DNA from: Tissierellales bacterium
GTDB lineage: Bacteria > Bacillota > Clostridia > Tissierellales > JAOAQY01
Assembly (NCBI GenBank): GCA_025210965.1
Contig: JAOAQY010000226.1
Coordinates: forward strand, 1 to 40,943
Direction: 5' to 3'
Length of the DNA stretch: 40,943 bases
A program made the position numbers and the translations under genes. The notes beneath the pieces are model-generated. The model made no database searches. It was not told where the DNA came from and saw nothing but the letters and a program-made list of their open reading frames with translations. Of the stretch, positions 1 through 7,184 are shown in pieces. Within the stretch, counting starts at the first letter, position 1. Each line of letters starts with the position of its first letter.

Positions 1-336
1 CTTAGTAGCTTGACCAATTAGAGCAACAGACCACATCCAAAAAACTGCTCCAGGGCCGCCTGTTGCTATGGCAACAGGAACACCTACGATATTTGCAGCT
101 CCAACTGTTGATGCAAGAGCACTACACGCGGCTTGAAAAGGAGTAATAGTCCCTTCACCTTCGGGTTTAGAAAAAATTTTACCGAAAGTTTCTTTTAATA
201 TAAATGGCAAATAACGTATTTGGAAAAAGCCTAATGTAAAACTCATAAGTATTCCTCCACCAATTAAAAGTATTAGCAGTGGATAACCCCAAATGAAATC
301 TGATAGGCTAGTGATATAGTGAAATAATGTTGACAT
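1..336 (-). CDS. Sodium:alanine/glycine symporter (AGCS family), N-terminal part
   Basis: Partial gene: the first 112 codons are present and the rest lies beyond the left edge. The product should be an integral membrane Na+-coupled importer of alanine or glycine. The translation has an N-terminal hydrophobic helix (YPLLILLIGGGILMSF), then the family pattern of a GFFQIRY loop, a TPFQAACSALASTVGAANIVG segment and a glycine-rich VAIATGGPGAVFWMW helix; the TVGAANI part is typical of AGCS proteins. The ATG at 336 follows an AGGGGAG ribosome site, and an extended -10 lies just upstream at 373-381. Recognition as AGCS is confident. The exact substrate is not visible in this fragment. Confidence 0.9.
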   Translation of the reverse strand, partial: MSTLFHYITSLSDFIWGYPLLILLIGGGILMSFTLGFFQIRYLPFILKETFGKIFSKPEGEGTITPFQAACSALASTVGAANIVGVPVAIATGGPGAVFWMWSVALIGQATK

Positions 337-372
337 GAAAACTCCCCTTTCTGATAAATAATTTGTGACACA

Positions 373-381
373 ATTATATCA
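373..381 (-). promoter_or_regulatory. Extended -10 promoter of the AGCS symporter
   Basis: On the minus strand this reads TGATATAAT, a TGN-extended consensus -10, about 35 bases before the symporter start codon. No good -35 hexamer is seen 16-18 bases upstream, which is tolerated in extended -10 promoters. Confidence 0.5.
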
Positions 382-470
382 ATTCGCGATTAGTGAAGGA
401 AATCCTGCAGAAAAAGAATATATGTCAAAAAATTAACAAATCACTTAGGGAGTTGATTAGATTTTAGACA

Positions 471-500
471 AAAAAACAACCCATAAAAATAGGTTGTTTT
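471..500 (-). terminator. Intrinsic terminator of prfC
   Basis: Read on the minus strand, AAAACAACC pairs with GGTTGTTTT around a 10-base loop and runs into a string of T residues. It begins about 10 bases after the prfC stop codon. Confidence 0.75.
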
Positions 501-509
501 GTATAAACA

Positions 510-2114
510 TTATTTTCTGAGCGAAATTTCTTCGAGCTCAACGCCTTCGTTTCTATCTAATATATGTCGTATAGTCCACTCACTTTGTAATAAAACAGCT
601 GGATGATCGTCAGAATCTGTTACAAGCATAGTATCCATGGCAAGTGAAAAACGTCTATAATCAAAATTGTCTTGCTTTATCCAACGAACTAATCTATATT
701 GCAATCGATCTATAATCAAATCTACGCCGTATTCATTTTTTAATCTATATTCTAAGACTTCAAATTGAAGGACACCTACAACACCAATTATTAGGGTTTC
801 GTTTCCGGTATTAGGTCTTCTAAATACTTGTATAGAACCTTCCTCTGCTAATTGGTCAATACCCTTCATGAATTGTTTTCTCTTCATAGAATCTTTTGCT
901 GATACTTTCGCAAAATGTTCTGGAGAAAATACAGGAATACCTTCATATTCAACTTTAGATTGATTTGCACAGAGGGTGTCGCCAATTCTGAATATACCAG
1001 GGTCATGTAAACCGATAATGTCGCCTGGATAAGCGGTATCTACAATAACTCTGTCCTGGGCTAAGAATTGTTGAGGCTGTGCTAATTTTATTTTTCTACC
1101 AGTTTGAACATGATTTACGCCCATGCCTTTTTCAAAAGTACCCGAACAAATTTTCAAAAAGGCAATTCTATCTCTGTGAGCTTTGTTCATATTTGCCTGT
1201 ATTTTAAATATGAAGCCAGTGAAATTATCATCAGTAGGATCGATAAGTCCTTTGTTACTAGGTCTTGGTAGTGGTGGAGTAGTAAGTTCTAAAAATGATT
1301 CTAAAAATGGTTGAACTCCAAAATTAGTAAGTGCACTACCAAAATAAACAGGAGTGAGTTCGCCTTTTAGAATTGCATCTAAATCATAGTCATCACCAGC
1401 GATGTCTAGAAGTTCTATATCCTCTAATAATTTTTCGTGAAGATGACTTCCAAGTAATGGTTCAAAAGAAGGATCATCTACAGAACCTCTTAGCGTGTTA
1501 GTTTTACTGCTACCATGTTGTCCATCTTCAAAAAGTTCTATTTGTTCTAATTTTCTACTAAAAACACCTTTAAAGTCTTTTCCATTTCCAATTGGCCAGT
1601 TTATAGGATAAGATTTTATTTCAAGGACATTTTCTATTTCTTCAAGTAATTCAAATGGATCTTTTCCCATACGGTCTAACTTATTTACAAAAGTAAAAAT
1701 TGGAATACCTCTACGTTTACAAACTTTAAAAAGTTTCTTCGTTTGATCTTCGACACCTTTAGCACAGTCTACAACCATAACAGCGCAATCCGCAGCCATT
1801 AAAGTTCTATAAGTATCTTCACTAAAGTCTTGGTGACCAGGAGTATCTAAAATATTTACACAAAAATTGTTGTATTCAAATTGAAGAACACTTGATGTAA
1901 CTGATATACCCCTTTGTTTTTCTATTTCCATCCAATCGGAAACAGCATGTTTTTGAGATTTTCTCGATTTAACTGAACCGGCAGAACGGATAGCACCTCC
2001 GAACAATAATAATTTCTCGGTTAGAGTAGTCTTACCAGCATCAGGGTGAGAAATTATAGCAAATGTTCTACGGCGTTGTACTTCTTGAGTTAATTTTGGA
2101 TTATTTATTGACAC
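510..2114 (-). CDS. prfC: Peptide chain release factor 3 (RF3)
   Basis: A translational GTPase of 534 residues that recycles RF1/RF2 from the ribosome after peptide release. The G1 loop SHPDAGKTTLTEK is near residue 22, followed by G3 (DTPGHQDFSEDTYR) and G4 (VNKLDR). The C-terminal half ends in the RF3 pattern GVVGVLQFEVLEYRL, and the length is normal for RF3. I place the start at the GTG at 2114, seven bases after GGAAG. Longer in-frame starts are ruled out because they run into a perfect promoter at 2187-2215. The gene is monocistronic, with a terminator just downstream. Confidence 0.96.
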   Translation of the reverse strand: MSINNPKLTQEVQRRRTFAIISHPDAGKTTLTEKLLLFGGAIRSAGSVKSRKSQKHAVSDWMEIEKQRGISVTSSVLQFEYNNFCVNILDTPGHQDFSEDTYRTLMAADCAVMVVDCAKGVEDQTKKLFKVCKRRGIPIFTFVNKLDRMGKDPFELLEEIENVLEIKSYPINWPIGNGKDFKGVFSRKLEQIELFEDGQHGSSKTNTLRGSVDDPSFEPLLGSHLHEKLLEDIELLDIAGDDYDLDAILKGELTPVYFGSALTNFGVQPFLESFLELTTPPLPRPSNKGLIDPTDDNFTGFIFKIQANMNKAHRDRIAFLKICSGTFEKGMGVNHVQTGRKIKLAQPQQFLAQDRVIVDTAYPGDIIGLHDPGIFRIGDTLCANQSKVEYEGIPVFSPEHFAKVSAKDSMKRKQFMKGIDQLAEEGSIQVFRRPNTGNETLIIGVVGVLQFEVLEYRLKNEYGVDLIIDRLQYRLVRWIKQDNFDYRRFSLAMDTMLVTDSDDHPAVLLQSEWTIRHILDRNEGVELEEISLRK

Positions 2115-2186
2115 AACACATCTTCCTTTTTTAAATTCTATTTTTATAATATACATTTTATGAAGAAATATAACTACAATTCTAAA

Positions 2187-2215
2187 ATTATAGCGTGAAA
2201 GAAGAAACATGTCAA
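2187..2215 (-). promoter_or_regulatory. Consensus sigma-A promoter of prfC
   Basis: Minus strand TTGACA, a 17-base spacer, then TATAAT: a full consensus housekeeping promoter. Transcription should start near 2180, giving a leader of about 65 bases. This fixes the prfC start downstream of it. Confidence 0.88.
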
Positions 2216-2276
2216 GTAAACGGGGGATAATTGAAATGAAAAATGCGATTAAACGCGTTATTTTTATTTTGAAATA

Positions 2277-2285
2277 TGATATAAT
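2277..2285 (+). promoter_or_regulatory. Extended -10 promoter of the chemotaxis receptor operon
   Basis: TGATATAAT, an extended -10, lies about 58 bases before the receptor start. The -35 region 16-18 bases upstream is poor. Confidence 0.5.
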
Positions 2286-2342
2286 GGCATTAATGTCAAA
2301 TTATTCAAATTTTAATCGTATTACACATGAGGGGTGGTAATT

Positions 2343-3941
2343 ATGAAAAAATTACAATTGTGGTCAGCGATAGTAGATGCTATTTTATTGGCAATACTAT
2401 TGTCTTTAAAAAATCATTGGTGGATAGCATGTATTGCTATAGGTATACTTCTTTTACTTAAGAATATACTAATTATAAAATTGGGATCAGGAACAAAGCA
2501 TTTGCATGGAATGATCGATAAGGTTTTAACTGGTCAAATGAACATAAAATTGAAGAAGACCAATATTCCAATGATTGATCAATTAATTGAAAAATTTTCA
2601 CACTTGATGAATAAAACAAAACATGTATTATCAGAATATGAGAATACAAGTCAGAGAATGGCTGGAGAAGTATATCAACTGACGAGAATATCTACTCACT
2701 TGAGAGAGTCACAGTCAGATATAGCAGCTACTGTGCAGGAACTCACAGAAGCGGGAATGAGCAATGCAGAAGCAGTATCGGAAGTTGATGAAAAAATTAC
2801 ATCGTTGACAAAGATAGCTGGAAATATACAAGAAAATGCAGAGACAAGTTATTTGGTAGCACAGGATTCAGGAAGAGTTATAAAGGAAAGCTTTGAAAGC
2901 TTTAAAGAGATAATAAATCAAATAAAGAAACTACAAGAAGAAAATAATTTGGTAATGGAAGAAATAACAAAACTTAGAGACTATATTGGTGAAGTGGATT
3001 TAATAATAAAGACAGTAAATGGAATAGCTGATCAAACTCAATTATTAGCGTTGAATGCCTCGATAGAAGCTGCAAGGGCAGGTGAAGCAGGGAAAGGTTT
3101 TGCTGTAGTGGCGGGAGAGGTTTCTAAATTAGCAGATGAATCTTCTCAATCAGCAAATCAAATTAGAACTATACTTAGCAATATTACTGGAAATGTTGAT
3201 GGTTTGACAGGTAGAATAGAACACCAAACTGAAACTATAAGTAAAAATGTGAATGGTTCTCAAGAAGCATTGAGCAAATTTGATGTAATAGAAGAAGCTA
3301 TGAACATGAATATAGAGGCTGTATCAAATATAAAGAGTCAGGCAAATGAACAAAAAAATTATGTAAATCAAATAAAAGAGGCTTCCGATTTAGTTAATGA
3401 AAATACTCAGAAAAACGCTGCTGTTTCTGAAGAAATAAGCGCAACTACGCAAGAACAATTAGCATCAGTAGAAGCTATAGATAGTTTAGTACATGAGTTG
3501 AGTGAAGAAGTTGAAACTACAAAAAAAGTAATAAGTGAATTTGTAAATGGTTTTGTTTTAAGCGAAAATAATAAGAAAAAAGTAGAATTAGCCAAAAAAC
3601 ATATGGCAAATATGGTAATTAATATTGATATTGAAAGTAATGATGTTTCGTCGATGGAAAATTATTTAAGGAAAGAATCGAACAAGGTGGGTGCGGCAGG
3701 CTTATATGCTATTGCAAATGAAGATGGAATGATAATTATGGCTTCAAAAGATGTGCCAAAAGAAATCAGAAATATTAAATCAAGACCATTTTTTGCACCA
3801 GCAATGTCTGGAGAAACCTTTGTTTCAGCGCCGTATATATCGATAGTTAGTAATCAATATAACTTATCTATATCAATGCCAATTGAAAATAACGGACGAA
3901 TATGTGGAGTTTTAGTGGGTAATATTGGTCTAGAGGAGTAG
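2343..3941 (+). CDS. Methyl-accepting chemotaxis protein with C-terminal Cache-like domain
   Basis: A chemoreceptor of 532 residues. Two adjacent membrane helices (about residues 5-22 and 27-47) are joined by a four-residue turn (NHWW), so there is essentially no outside domain. A coiled-coil signalling domain follows; its hairpin tip (about residues 229-259: [30 protein letters not shown]) binds CheA/CheW in this family. After the coiled coil, residues about 415-532 look like a Cache/PAS-type sensor ([35 protein letters not shown]). The ATG at 2343 is preferred because GGGGTGG sits eight bases upstream; an in-frame GTG at 2334 has no spacing. The stop overlaps the next gene's possible GTG start, so the two are probably cotranscribed. 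The ligand is unknown. Confidence 0.93.
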   Translation: MKKLQLWSAIVDAILLAILLSLKNHWWIACIAIGILLLLKNILIIKLGSGTKHLHGMIDKVLTGQMNIKLKKTNIPMIDQLIEKFSHLMNKTKHVLSEYENTSQRMAGEVYQLTRISTHLRESQSDIAATVQELTEAGMSNAEAVSEVDEKITSLTKIAGNIQENAETSYLVAQDSGRVIKESFESFKEIINQIKKLQEENNLVMEEITKLRDYIGEVDLIIKTVNGIADQTQLLALNASIEAARAGEAGKGFAVVAGEVSKLADESSQSANQIRTILSNITGNVDGLTGRIEHQTETISKNVNGSQEALSKFDVIEEAMNMNIEAVSNIKSQANEQKNYVNQIKEASDLVNENTQKNAAVSEEISATTQEQLASVEAIDSLVHELSEEVETTKKVISEFVNGFVLSENNKKKVELAKKHMANMVINIDIESNDVSSMENYLRKESNKVGAAGLYAIANEDGMIIMASKDVPKEIRNIKSRPFFAPAMSGETFVSAPYISIVSNQYNLSISMPIENNGRICGVLVGNIGLEE

Positions 3942-3949
3942 TGATAGGC

Positions 3950-4750
3950 ATGAGAGAAATCAGAGGCAAGTATATAATTCAAGATGGAAATATAATTCTA
4001 GCAGAAAATGCCGAGATTATGCTAGACGGGAGTTTTTATGAGGTAATAAGAATTTATGATGGAAAGTTTTTATTTTTGAATGAGCATATAGAAAGATTGG
4101 AAAAATCTATTATAGGAGCTGGTTATGAGTGTCCTTTTGATAAAGAGTACTTACTAGAATTGGTAAATCGATTAAAGCAGAGCTTGTCAATATTAAATCA
4201 AAATATAAAGATAGTGGTAGAAATTGAAAATGCAAAGAGAATAAGCATTTACGCTATAGAAAGCAAGTATCCTGAAAAGGAATTGTATGAAATGGGAGTA
4301 GCTGTAGACTGCTTAAATATTAAAAGGGACAATCCAGAGATAAAGCTTTGGAATCAAAATTATAAAAATATAGTAAACAAAGTAGTTAAAGAAAAAGAGC
4401 TCTTCGAGGTTTTATTGGTGGATGATGATGGAACAATAACTGAAGGTAGCAAATCTAATGTATTTTTTATAAAAGGAGATGTAGTATACACTGCTTCTAC
4501 TAAAAAAGTTTTAAATGGGATTACACGTCAAAAGGTTATAGAGGCGATTAAGAATGCGAATATAGTTATTGAGGAAATTGATGTTGGGGTTAAAGATATA
4601 AAAGATATCGATGCTGCCTTTTTGACAGGAACATCTCTAAATATATTGCCGATAAGTAGGATTGGTGATAAAATGTTTGAATATAGCGTTCAAACAAAGC
4701 GATTGATGGAAAAATTAAAAAAGGCATATGAACAAATATTACATGAATAA
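3950..4750 (+). CDS. Class IV aminotransferase (branched-chain / D-amino-acid type)
   Basis: A PLP-dependent aminotransferase of fold type IV, 266 residues, the group containing IlvE, D-alanine aminotransferase and aminodeoxychorismate lyase. The PLP lysine is most likely Lys132 in EIKLWN, and the phosphate-binding core TEGSKSNVFF and the GITRQKVIE segment match the family. The sequence does not decide the substrate. The ATG at 3950 has GAGGAG 11 bases upstream; an in-frame GTG at 3941 would overlap the receptor stop but sits too close to that ribosome site. It follows the chemoreceptor with no terminator between them, so cotranscription is likely though no functional link is obvious. Confidence 0.85.
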   Translation: MREIRGKYIIQDGNIILAENAEIMLDGSFYEVIRIYDGKFLFLNEHIERLEKSIIGAGYECPFDKEYLLELVNRLKQSLSILNQNIKIVVEIENAKRISIYAIESKYPEKELYEMGVAVDCLNIKRDNPEIKLWNQNYKNIVNKVVKEKELFEVLLVDDDGTITEGSKSNVFFIKGDVVYTASTKKVLNGITRQKVIEAIKNANIVIEEIDVGVKDIKDIDAAFLTGTSLNILPISRIGDKMFEYSVQTKRLMEKLKKAYEQILHE

Positions 4751-4799
4751 AACAATTATTACGGAAATGTTACAGATGAATTACGCTTTAAATAACCTA

Positions 4800-4828
4800 T
4801 TGAACTATTAGATTTTAGGTGTTACTAT
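4800..4828 (+). promoter_or_regulatory. Promoter of the micro-ORF array
   Basis: TTGAAC, a 17-base spacer, then TACTAT, located 35 bases before the first micro-ORF start. No conventional gene lies downstream before the terminator at 5616-5663. Confidence 0.6.
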
Positions 4829-4862
4829 AAGTGTAAAGATAAAACAAATGAAAGGAGGCTAC

Positions 4863-4967
4863 ATGATGTATAACGTTAATATTGGCACAGAAGTGCGAGA
4901 ACAATCATTGCTTGGAAAATTGAATAAGAATTGTAGTCTGCTTTGTAATGAGAAATTTAAATTTTAA
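4863..4967 (+). CDS. Micro-ORF 1, 34-residue peptide of unknown function
   Basis: A short open frame with the ideal ribosome site AAAGGAGG five bases before a doubled ATG (4863 and 4866). The peptide begins MMYNVNIGTEVREQSLLGKL and ends CSLLCNEKFKF, with two cysteines near the C-terminus. It is not clearly related to the following micro-ORFs. A promoter lies at 4800-4828, and an intrinsic terminator follows at 5006-5030. The frame is too short for codon-use evidence, so support rests on the ribosome site, promoter and terminator. I recognise no family. Confidence 0.55.
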   Translation: MMYNVNIGTEVREQSLLGKLNKNCSLLCNEKFKF

Positions 4968-5005
4968 TGTGAAGGGCTTTTGATAGCTTGACATATAGAG
5001 ATTTT

Positions 5006-5030
5006 AGAGCAGGCAACCCCTGCTCTTTTT
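5006..5030 (+). terminator. Intrinsic terminator or attenuator after micro-ORF 1
   Basis: AGAGCAGG (5006-5013) pairs with CCTGCTCT (5019-5026) around a five-base loop and is followed by TTTT. The right arm also takes part in a mutually exclusive long stem (5022-5045 with 5064-5087), so it could be conditional. Confidence 0.75.
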
Positions 5031-5087
5031 GTTTGTGAAAAATTTGTAGAAATTGATGTTAAGAAATTTTTTACAAACAAGAAGAGC
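5022..5087. repeat. Long inverted repeat, 24-bp arms
   Basis: Bases 5022-5045 pair with 5064-5087 without a gap: 22 Watson-Crick pairs and two G-U pairs, with an 18-base loop. The outer element AGAGCAGG (5006-5013) can pair with CCTGCTCT at 5095-5102, which is followed by TTTT. The whole 5006-5106 block can therefore fold either as separate terminators or as one large hairpin. It may be an attenuator, or a relic of a small palindromic mobile element. Confidence 0.8.
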
Positions 5088-5106
5088 CGATGGCCCTGCT
5101 CTTTTT
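5083..5106 (+). terminator. Second hairpin with T-run before micro-ORF 2
   Basis: AGAGC (5083-5087) can pair with GCTCT (5098-5102), followed by a T-run. The local stem is weak, only 5 bp. A stronger version uses 5006-5013 as left arm, enclosing the long inverted repeat. Confidence 0.4.
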
Positions 5107-5138
5107 ATGCCTATTATAGTAAAAAAGGAGAGATTTAT

Positions 5139-5243
5139 ATGAGAATGTTAGACGATGCAATGTTACTAATTCAAACAAGAAGACAGAGAAAAATGAAAGG
5201 AAGTAGTTATGAGCAGTATCGTAAACTAGAGTATAGGAGGTGA
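5139..5243 (+). CDS. Micro-ORF 2, 34-residue basic peptide
   Basis: The ATG at 5139 is preceded by AAAAAAGGAGAG with good spacing. The peptide starts MRMLDDAMLLIQTRRQRKMK and ends SSYEQYRKLEYRR, so it is strongly basic with a hydrophobic N-terminus. Its last codons, TAT AGG AGG TGA, form the ribosome site of micro-ORF 3, implying translational coupling. It shares the pattern M-x-M-[IL]-x-[DE], then basic residues, then SSY and LEYRR/IEYKR with micro-ORFs 3 and 4. No known family is recognised and there is no predicted membrane helix. Confidence 0.6.
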   Translation: MRMLDDAMLLIQTRRQRKMKGSSYEQYRKLEYRR

Positions 5244-5247
5244 TAAT

Positions 5248-5358
5248 ATGATGATGATTTTAGAAAACAGAGTTTTTGATTTGAAAAAAGATAGAAAAAG
5301 AGATTTATCTAGCTACAGACAAATTGAGTACAAGAGAACAAAAAGAACACATTTGTAG
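5248..5358 (+). CDS. Micro-ORF 3, 36-residue basic peptide, paralogue of micro-ORFs 2 and 4
   Basis: A triple ATG at 5248, 5251 and 5254 follows TAGGAGGTGATAAT, a near-perfect anti-SD match inside the end of micro-ORF 2. The peptide starts MMMILENRVFDLKKDRKRDL and ends SSYRQIEYKRTKRTHL. It aligns with micro-ORF 4 over ILENRVFDLK / IIENRAFEMK, and with micro-ORF 2 over the SSY and EY[KR]R end. Similar spacing, charge and ribosome sites in neighbouring copies argue that these frames are translated and duplicated. Function unknown. Confidence 0.62.
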   Translation: MMMILENRVFDLKKDRKRDLSSYRQIEYKRTKRTHL

Positions 5359-5381
5359 AAATTGTTGAATTTAGATAATAT
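5353..5381 (+). promoter_or_regulatory. Possible internal promoter before micro-ORF 4
   Basis: TTGTAG, a 17-base spacer, then TAATAT, immediately upstream of the micro-ORF 4 ribosome site. The AT-rich context makes chance matches easy. Confidence 0.3.
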
Positions 5382-5400
5382 TAAAAAGGAGGGATTTGTT

Positions 5401-5505
5401 ATGAAAATGATTATTGAAAATAGAGCATTTGAAATGAAGTCAGAGAAAAGAAGAGCTTTAAATATACTAGAGTCAATAGAATTGAAAAGAATTAGACGTA
5501 AGTAA
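5401..5505 (+). CDS. Micro-ORF 4, 34-residue basic peptide, paralogue of micro-ORF 3
   Basis: AAAAAGGAGGG lies eight bases before the ATG at 5401. The peptide begins MKMIIENRAFEMKSEKRRAL and ends ESIELKRIRRK. The first 12 residues closely match micro-ORF 3 (x-M-I-x-E-N-R-x-F-[DE]-[LM]-K), and the C-terminal IE-x-KR-x-[KR]R also matches. Basic residues dominate, so binding to RNA, the ribosome or membrane lipids is possible, but that is inference only. It is 43 bases downstream of micro-ORF 3. Confidence 0.62.
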   Translation: MKMIIENRAFEMKSEKRRALNILESIELKRIRRK

Positions 5506-5527
5506 AGACCGAAAGGAGGGAAAGTAG

Positions 5528-5584
5528 ATGAAAATAATTAGAAAAGAAAAGAACAGAAAAGGCAAATCTAAAAACCTTACTTGA
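5528..5584 (+). CDS. Micro-ORF 5, 18-residue lysine-rich peptide
   Basis: The ATG at 5528 follows CGAAAGGAGGGAAAGTAG, another strong ribosome site. The whole peptide, MKIIRKEKNRKGKSKNLT, is highly basic and shorter than its neighbours. It may be a truncated member of the same array, sharing only the M-K-[IM]-I start. The bidirectional terminator at 5616-5663 follows directly. Confidence 0.45.
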   Translation: MKIIRKEKNRKGKSKNLT

Positions 5585-5615
5585 CAGAACCAATCAATAA
5601 TTTAATTTTAAATAG

Positions 5616-5663
5616 AAAAGCAACCACAGATAGCTCAAAAAACTATTTGTGGTTGCTTTTTTT
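5616..5663. terminator. Bidirectional terminator between micro-ORF array and pepT
   Basis: AAAAGCAACCACA (5616-5628) pairs with TGTGGTTGCTTTT (5648-5660), with an inner ATAG/CTAT extension, and a T-run follows. A-rich and T-rich flanks let it work on both strands, so it ends both the array and pepT. Confidence 0.85.
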
Positions 5664-5668
5664 GATTA

Positions 5669-6889
5669 TTATTTTAAAACACTATTTTCAAGTATTTTAA
5701 TTAAAACAGAAACTGATGCATCCATAGATTGAACTGGAATGAATTCGTATATTCCATGGAAATTATGTCCACCAGTAAAAAGATTAGGGCAAGGAAGTCC
5801 CATGAAAGACAATCTAGCACCATCAGTACCACCTCTTATAGGTTGGATTAATGGTGTAACACCACTATCAATCATTGATTTTTTTGCAAGATCAATGATA
5901 TGCATATGTGGTTCTACTTTTTCTCTCATATTATAATACTGATCTTTTAATTCTAATTCGATAGTGTTTTCACCATATTTTTGATTTAATAAAGTAACTA
6001 TTGATTTTAGTAATTCTTTTTTAGTTTCAAATAATTCACGATTATGATCTCTTATTATATACTGCATTTTTGATTCTTCTACACAGCCTTCGATTTGAGT
6101 AAGTAAGAAAAATCCTTCGTAGTTTTCTGTAAACTCAGGTCTTTGTTGAGGAGGTAGCATTTGATTTAATTCCATGGCGATTTGCATAGAATTTATCATT
6201 TTATTTTTTGCTCCACCAGGATGAACATTTCTACCATTGATTTTAATTTTAGCTCCAGCAGCATTGAAGTTTTCATATTCTAATTCACCGATCTTTCCAC
6301 CATCTACAGTGTAGGCAAAATCAGCACCAAATGTATTTACATCAAAATAATCAGCTCCTTGACCGACTTCTTCATCAGGAGTAAAAGCTATTTTTAAATC
6401 AGGATGGGAAATACTTGGATTTTCTTTTATATGGCTTAACATTGCTAGTATTTCAGATATACCGGCTTTATCATCAGCACCTAATAAAGTTGTTCCATCT
6501 GTAACAACTAAATCTTGACCTACATATTCTTTTAGAACTGGAAAATCACAAGTTTTCATGATTTTTTTCAAGTCATCATGTAACAAAATATCGGAACCAT
6601 CATAGTTCTTTATTATTCTTGGTTTTACATTGGCACCACTAGCATCTGGAGCAGTGTCCATATGAGCTATAAAACCGAGTTTAGGGCCAGGAGTATTACC
6701 TTTGAGTGAAGCATATACGTAACCCTTTTCATCAACTCTAGCATCGTTTAAACCGAGTTCTTTCAAATCATCAACTAAAATATTTGCCAGGTTAAATTGC
6801 TTTTCTGTAGTTGGATTAGTTGTCGATTCAGGATCAGATTGTGTATCTACTGCAACGTATTTCAATAAATATTCTAATGCTTTTGACAT
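5669..6889 (-). CDS. pepT: Peptidase T (tripeptide aminopeptidase)
   Basis: A zinc aminopeptidase of family M20, 406 residues, cytoplasmic, releasing the N-terminal residue of tripeptides. Visible metal and catalytic motifs are AHMDTAPD, DGTTLLGADDKAG, TPDEEVGQGADYF, TVDGG, a dimerisation region with NVHPGGAKNKMINS, and the C-terminal RGGTDGARLSFMGLPCPNLF, GGHNFHG block. The ATG at 6889 is chosen because AGAGGTGA lies upstream at proper spacing; an in-frame GTG nine bases upstream sits inside that ribosome site. It is monocistronic, with promoter 6928-6955 and the shared terminator at 5616-5663. Confidence 0.96.
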   Translation of the reverse strand: MSKALEYLLKYVAVDTQSDPESTTNPTTEKQFNLANILVDDLKELGLNDARVDEKGYVYASLKGNTPGPKLGFIAHMDTAPDASGANVKPRIIKNYDGSDILLHDDLKKIMKTCDFPVLKEYVGQDLVVTDGTTLLGADDKAGISEILAMLSHIKENPSISHPDLKIAFTPDEEVGQGADYFDVNTFGADFAYTVDGGKIGELEYENFNAAGAKIKINGRNVHPGGAKNKMINSMQIAMELNQMLPPQQRPEFTENYEGFFLLTQIEGCVEESKMQYIIRDHNRELFETKKELLKSIVTLLNQKYGENTIELELKDQYYNMREKVEPHMHIIDLAKKSMIDSGVTPLIQPIRGGTDGARLSFMGLPCPNLFTGGHNFHGIYEFIPVQSMDASVSVLIKILENSVLK

Positions 6890-6927
6890 GAAAATCACCT
6901 CTTTAAATTTTTAATATGACTATCTTA

Positions 6928-6955
6928 ATTATACTATATTGTTGCTATAAGACAA
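6928..6955 (-). promoter_or_regulatory. Promoter of pepT
   Basis: Minus strand TTGTCT, a 16-base spacer, then TATAAT, about 39 bases before the pepT start codon. Confidence 0.65.
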
Positions 6956-7119
6956 TGAATTAAGTGGAAATAAATGCTTAAGATTTGGCAATGAATAAGA
7001 AAGATACACACTGGATTAAATCAATATAGAGAAAAAAGAATAATTTGATTTTCATTATTCAATTACTGCTTTTAAAAAAAGCTAAATGAATATTTGATTG
7101 CAAGAAAAAATACTTTGTC

Positions 7120-7148
7120 TTGCAAAAGCGGCTTGATTTGTGTATAAT
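7120..7148 (+). promoter_or_regulatory. Promoter of the dicarboxylate/amino-acid symporter
   Basis: TTGCAA, a 17-base spacer, then TATAAT. Transcription should begin near 7155, which excludes the earliest in-frame start at 7140. Confidence 0.75.
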
Positions 7149-7184
7149 ATATATATTAACTGTATAAAGATACATGGCGAGGGA

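Larger units (their letters stand above)
5043..5364. repeat. 13-base direct repeat flanking micro-ORFs 2 and 3
   Basis: TTTGTAGAAATTG occurs at 5043-5055 and again at 5352-5364. The second copy begins in the last codons of micro-ORF 3. It is consistent with the array having grown by tandem duplication. Confidence 0.6.

Noticed and set aside
2115..2210. N-terminal extension of RF3 by 32 residues
   Set aside because: A perfect minus-strand promoter occupies 2187-2215, so the extension would not be transcribed; the GTG at 2114 has a good ribosome site.
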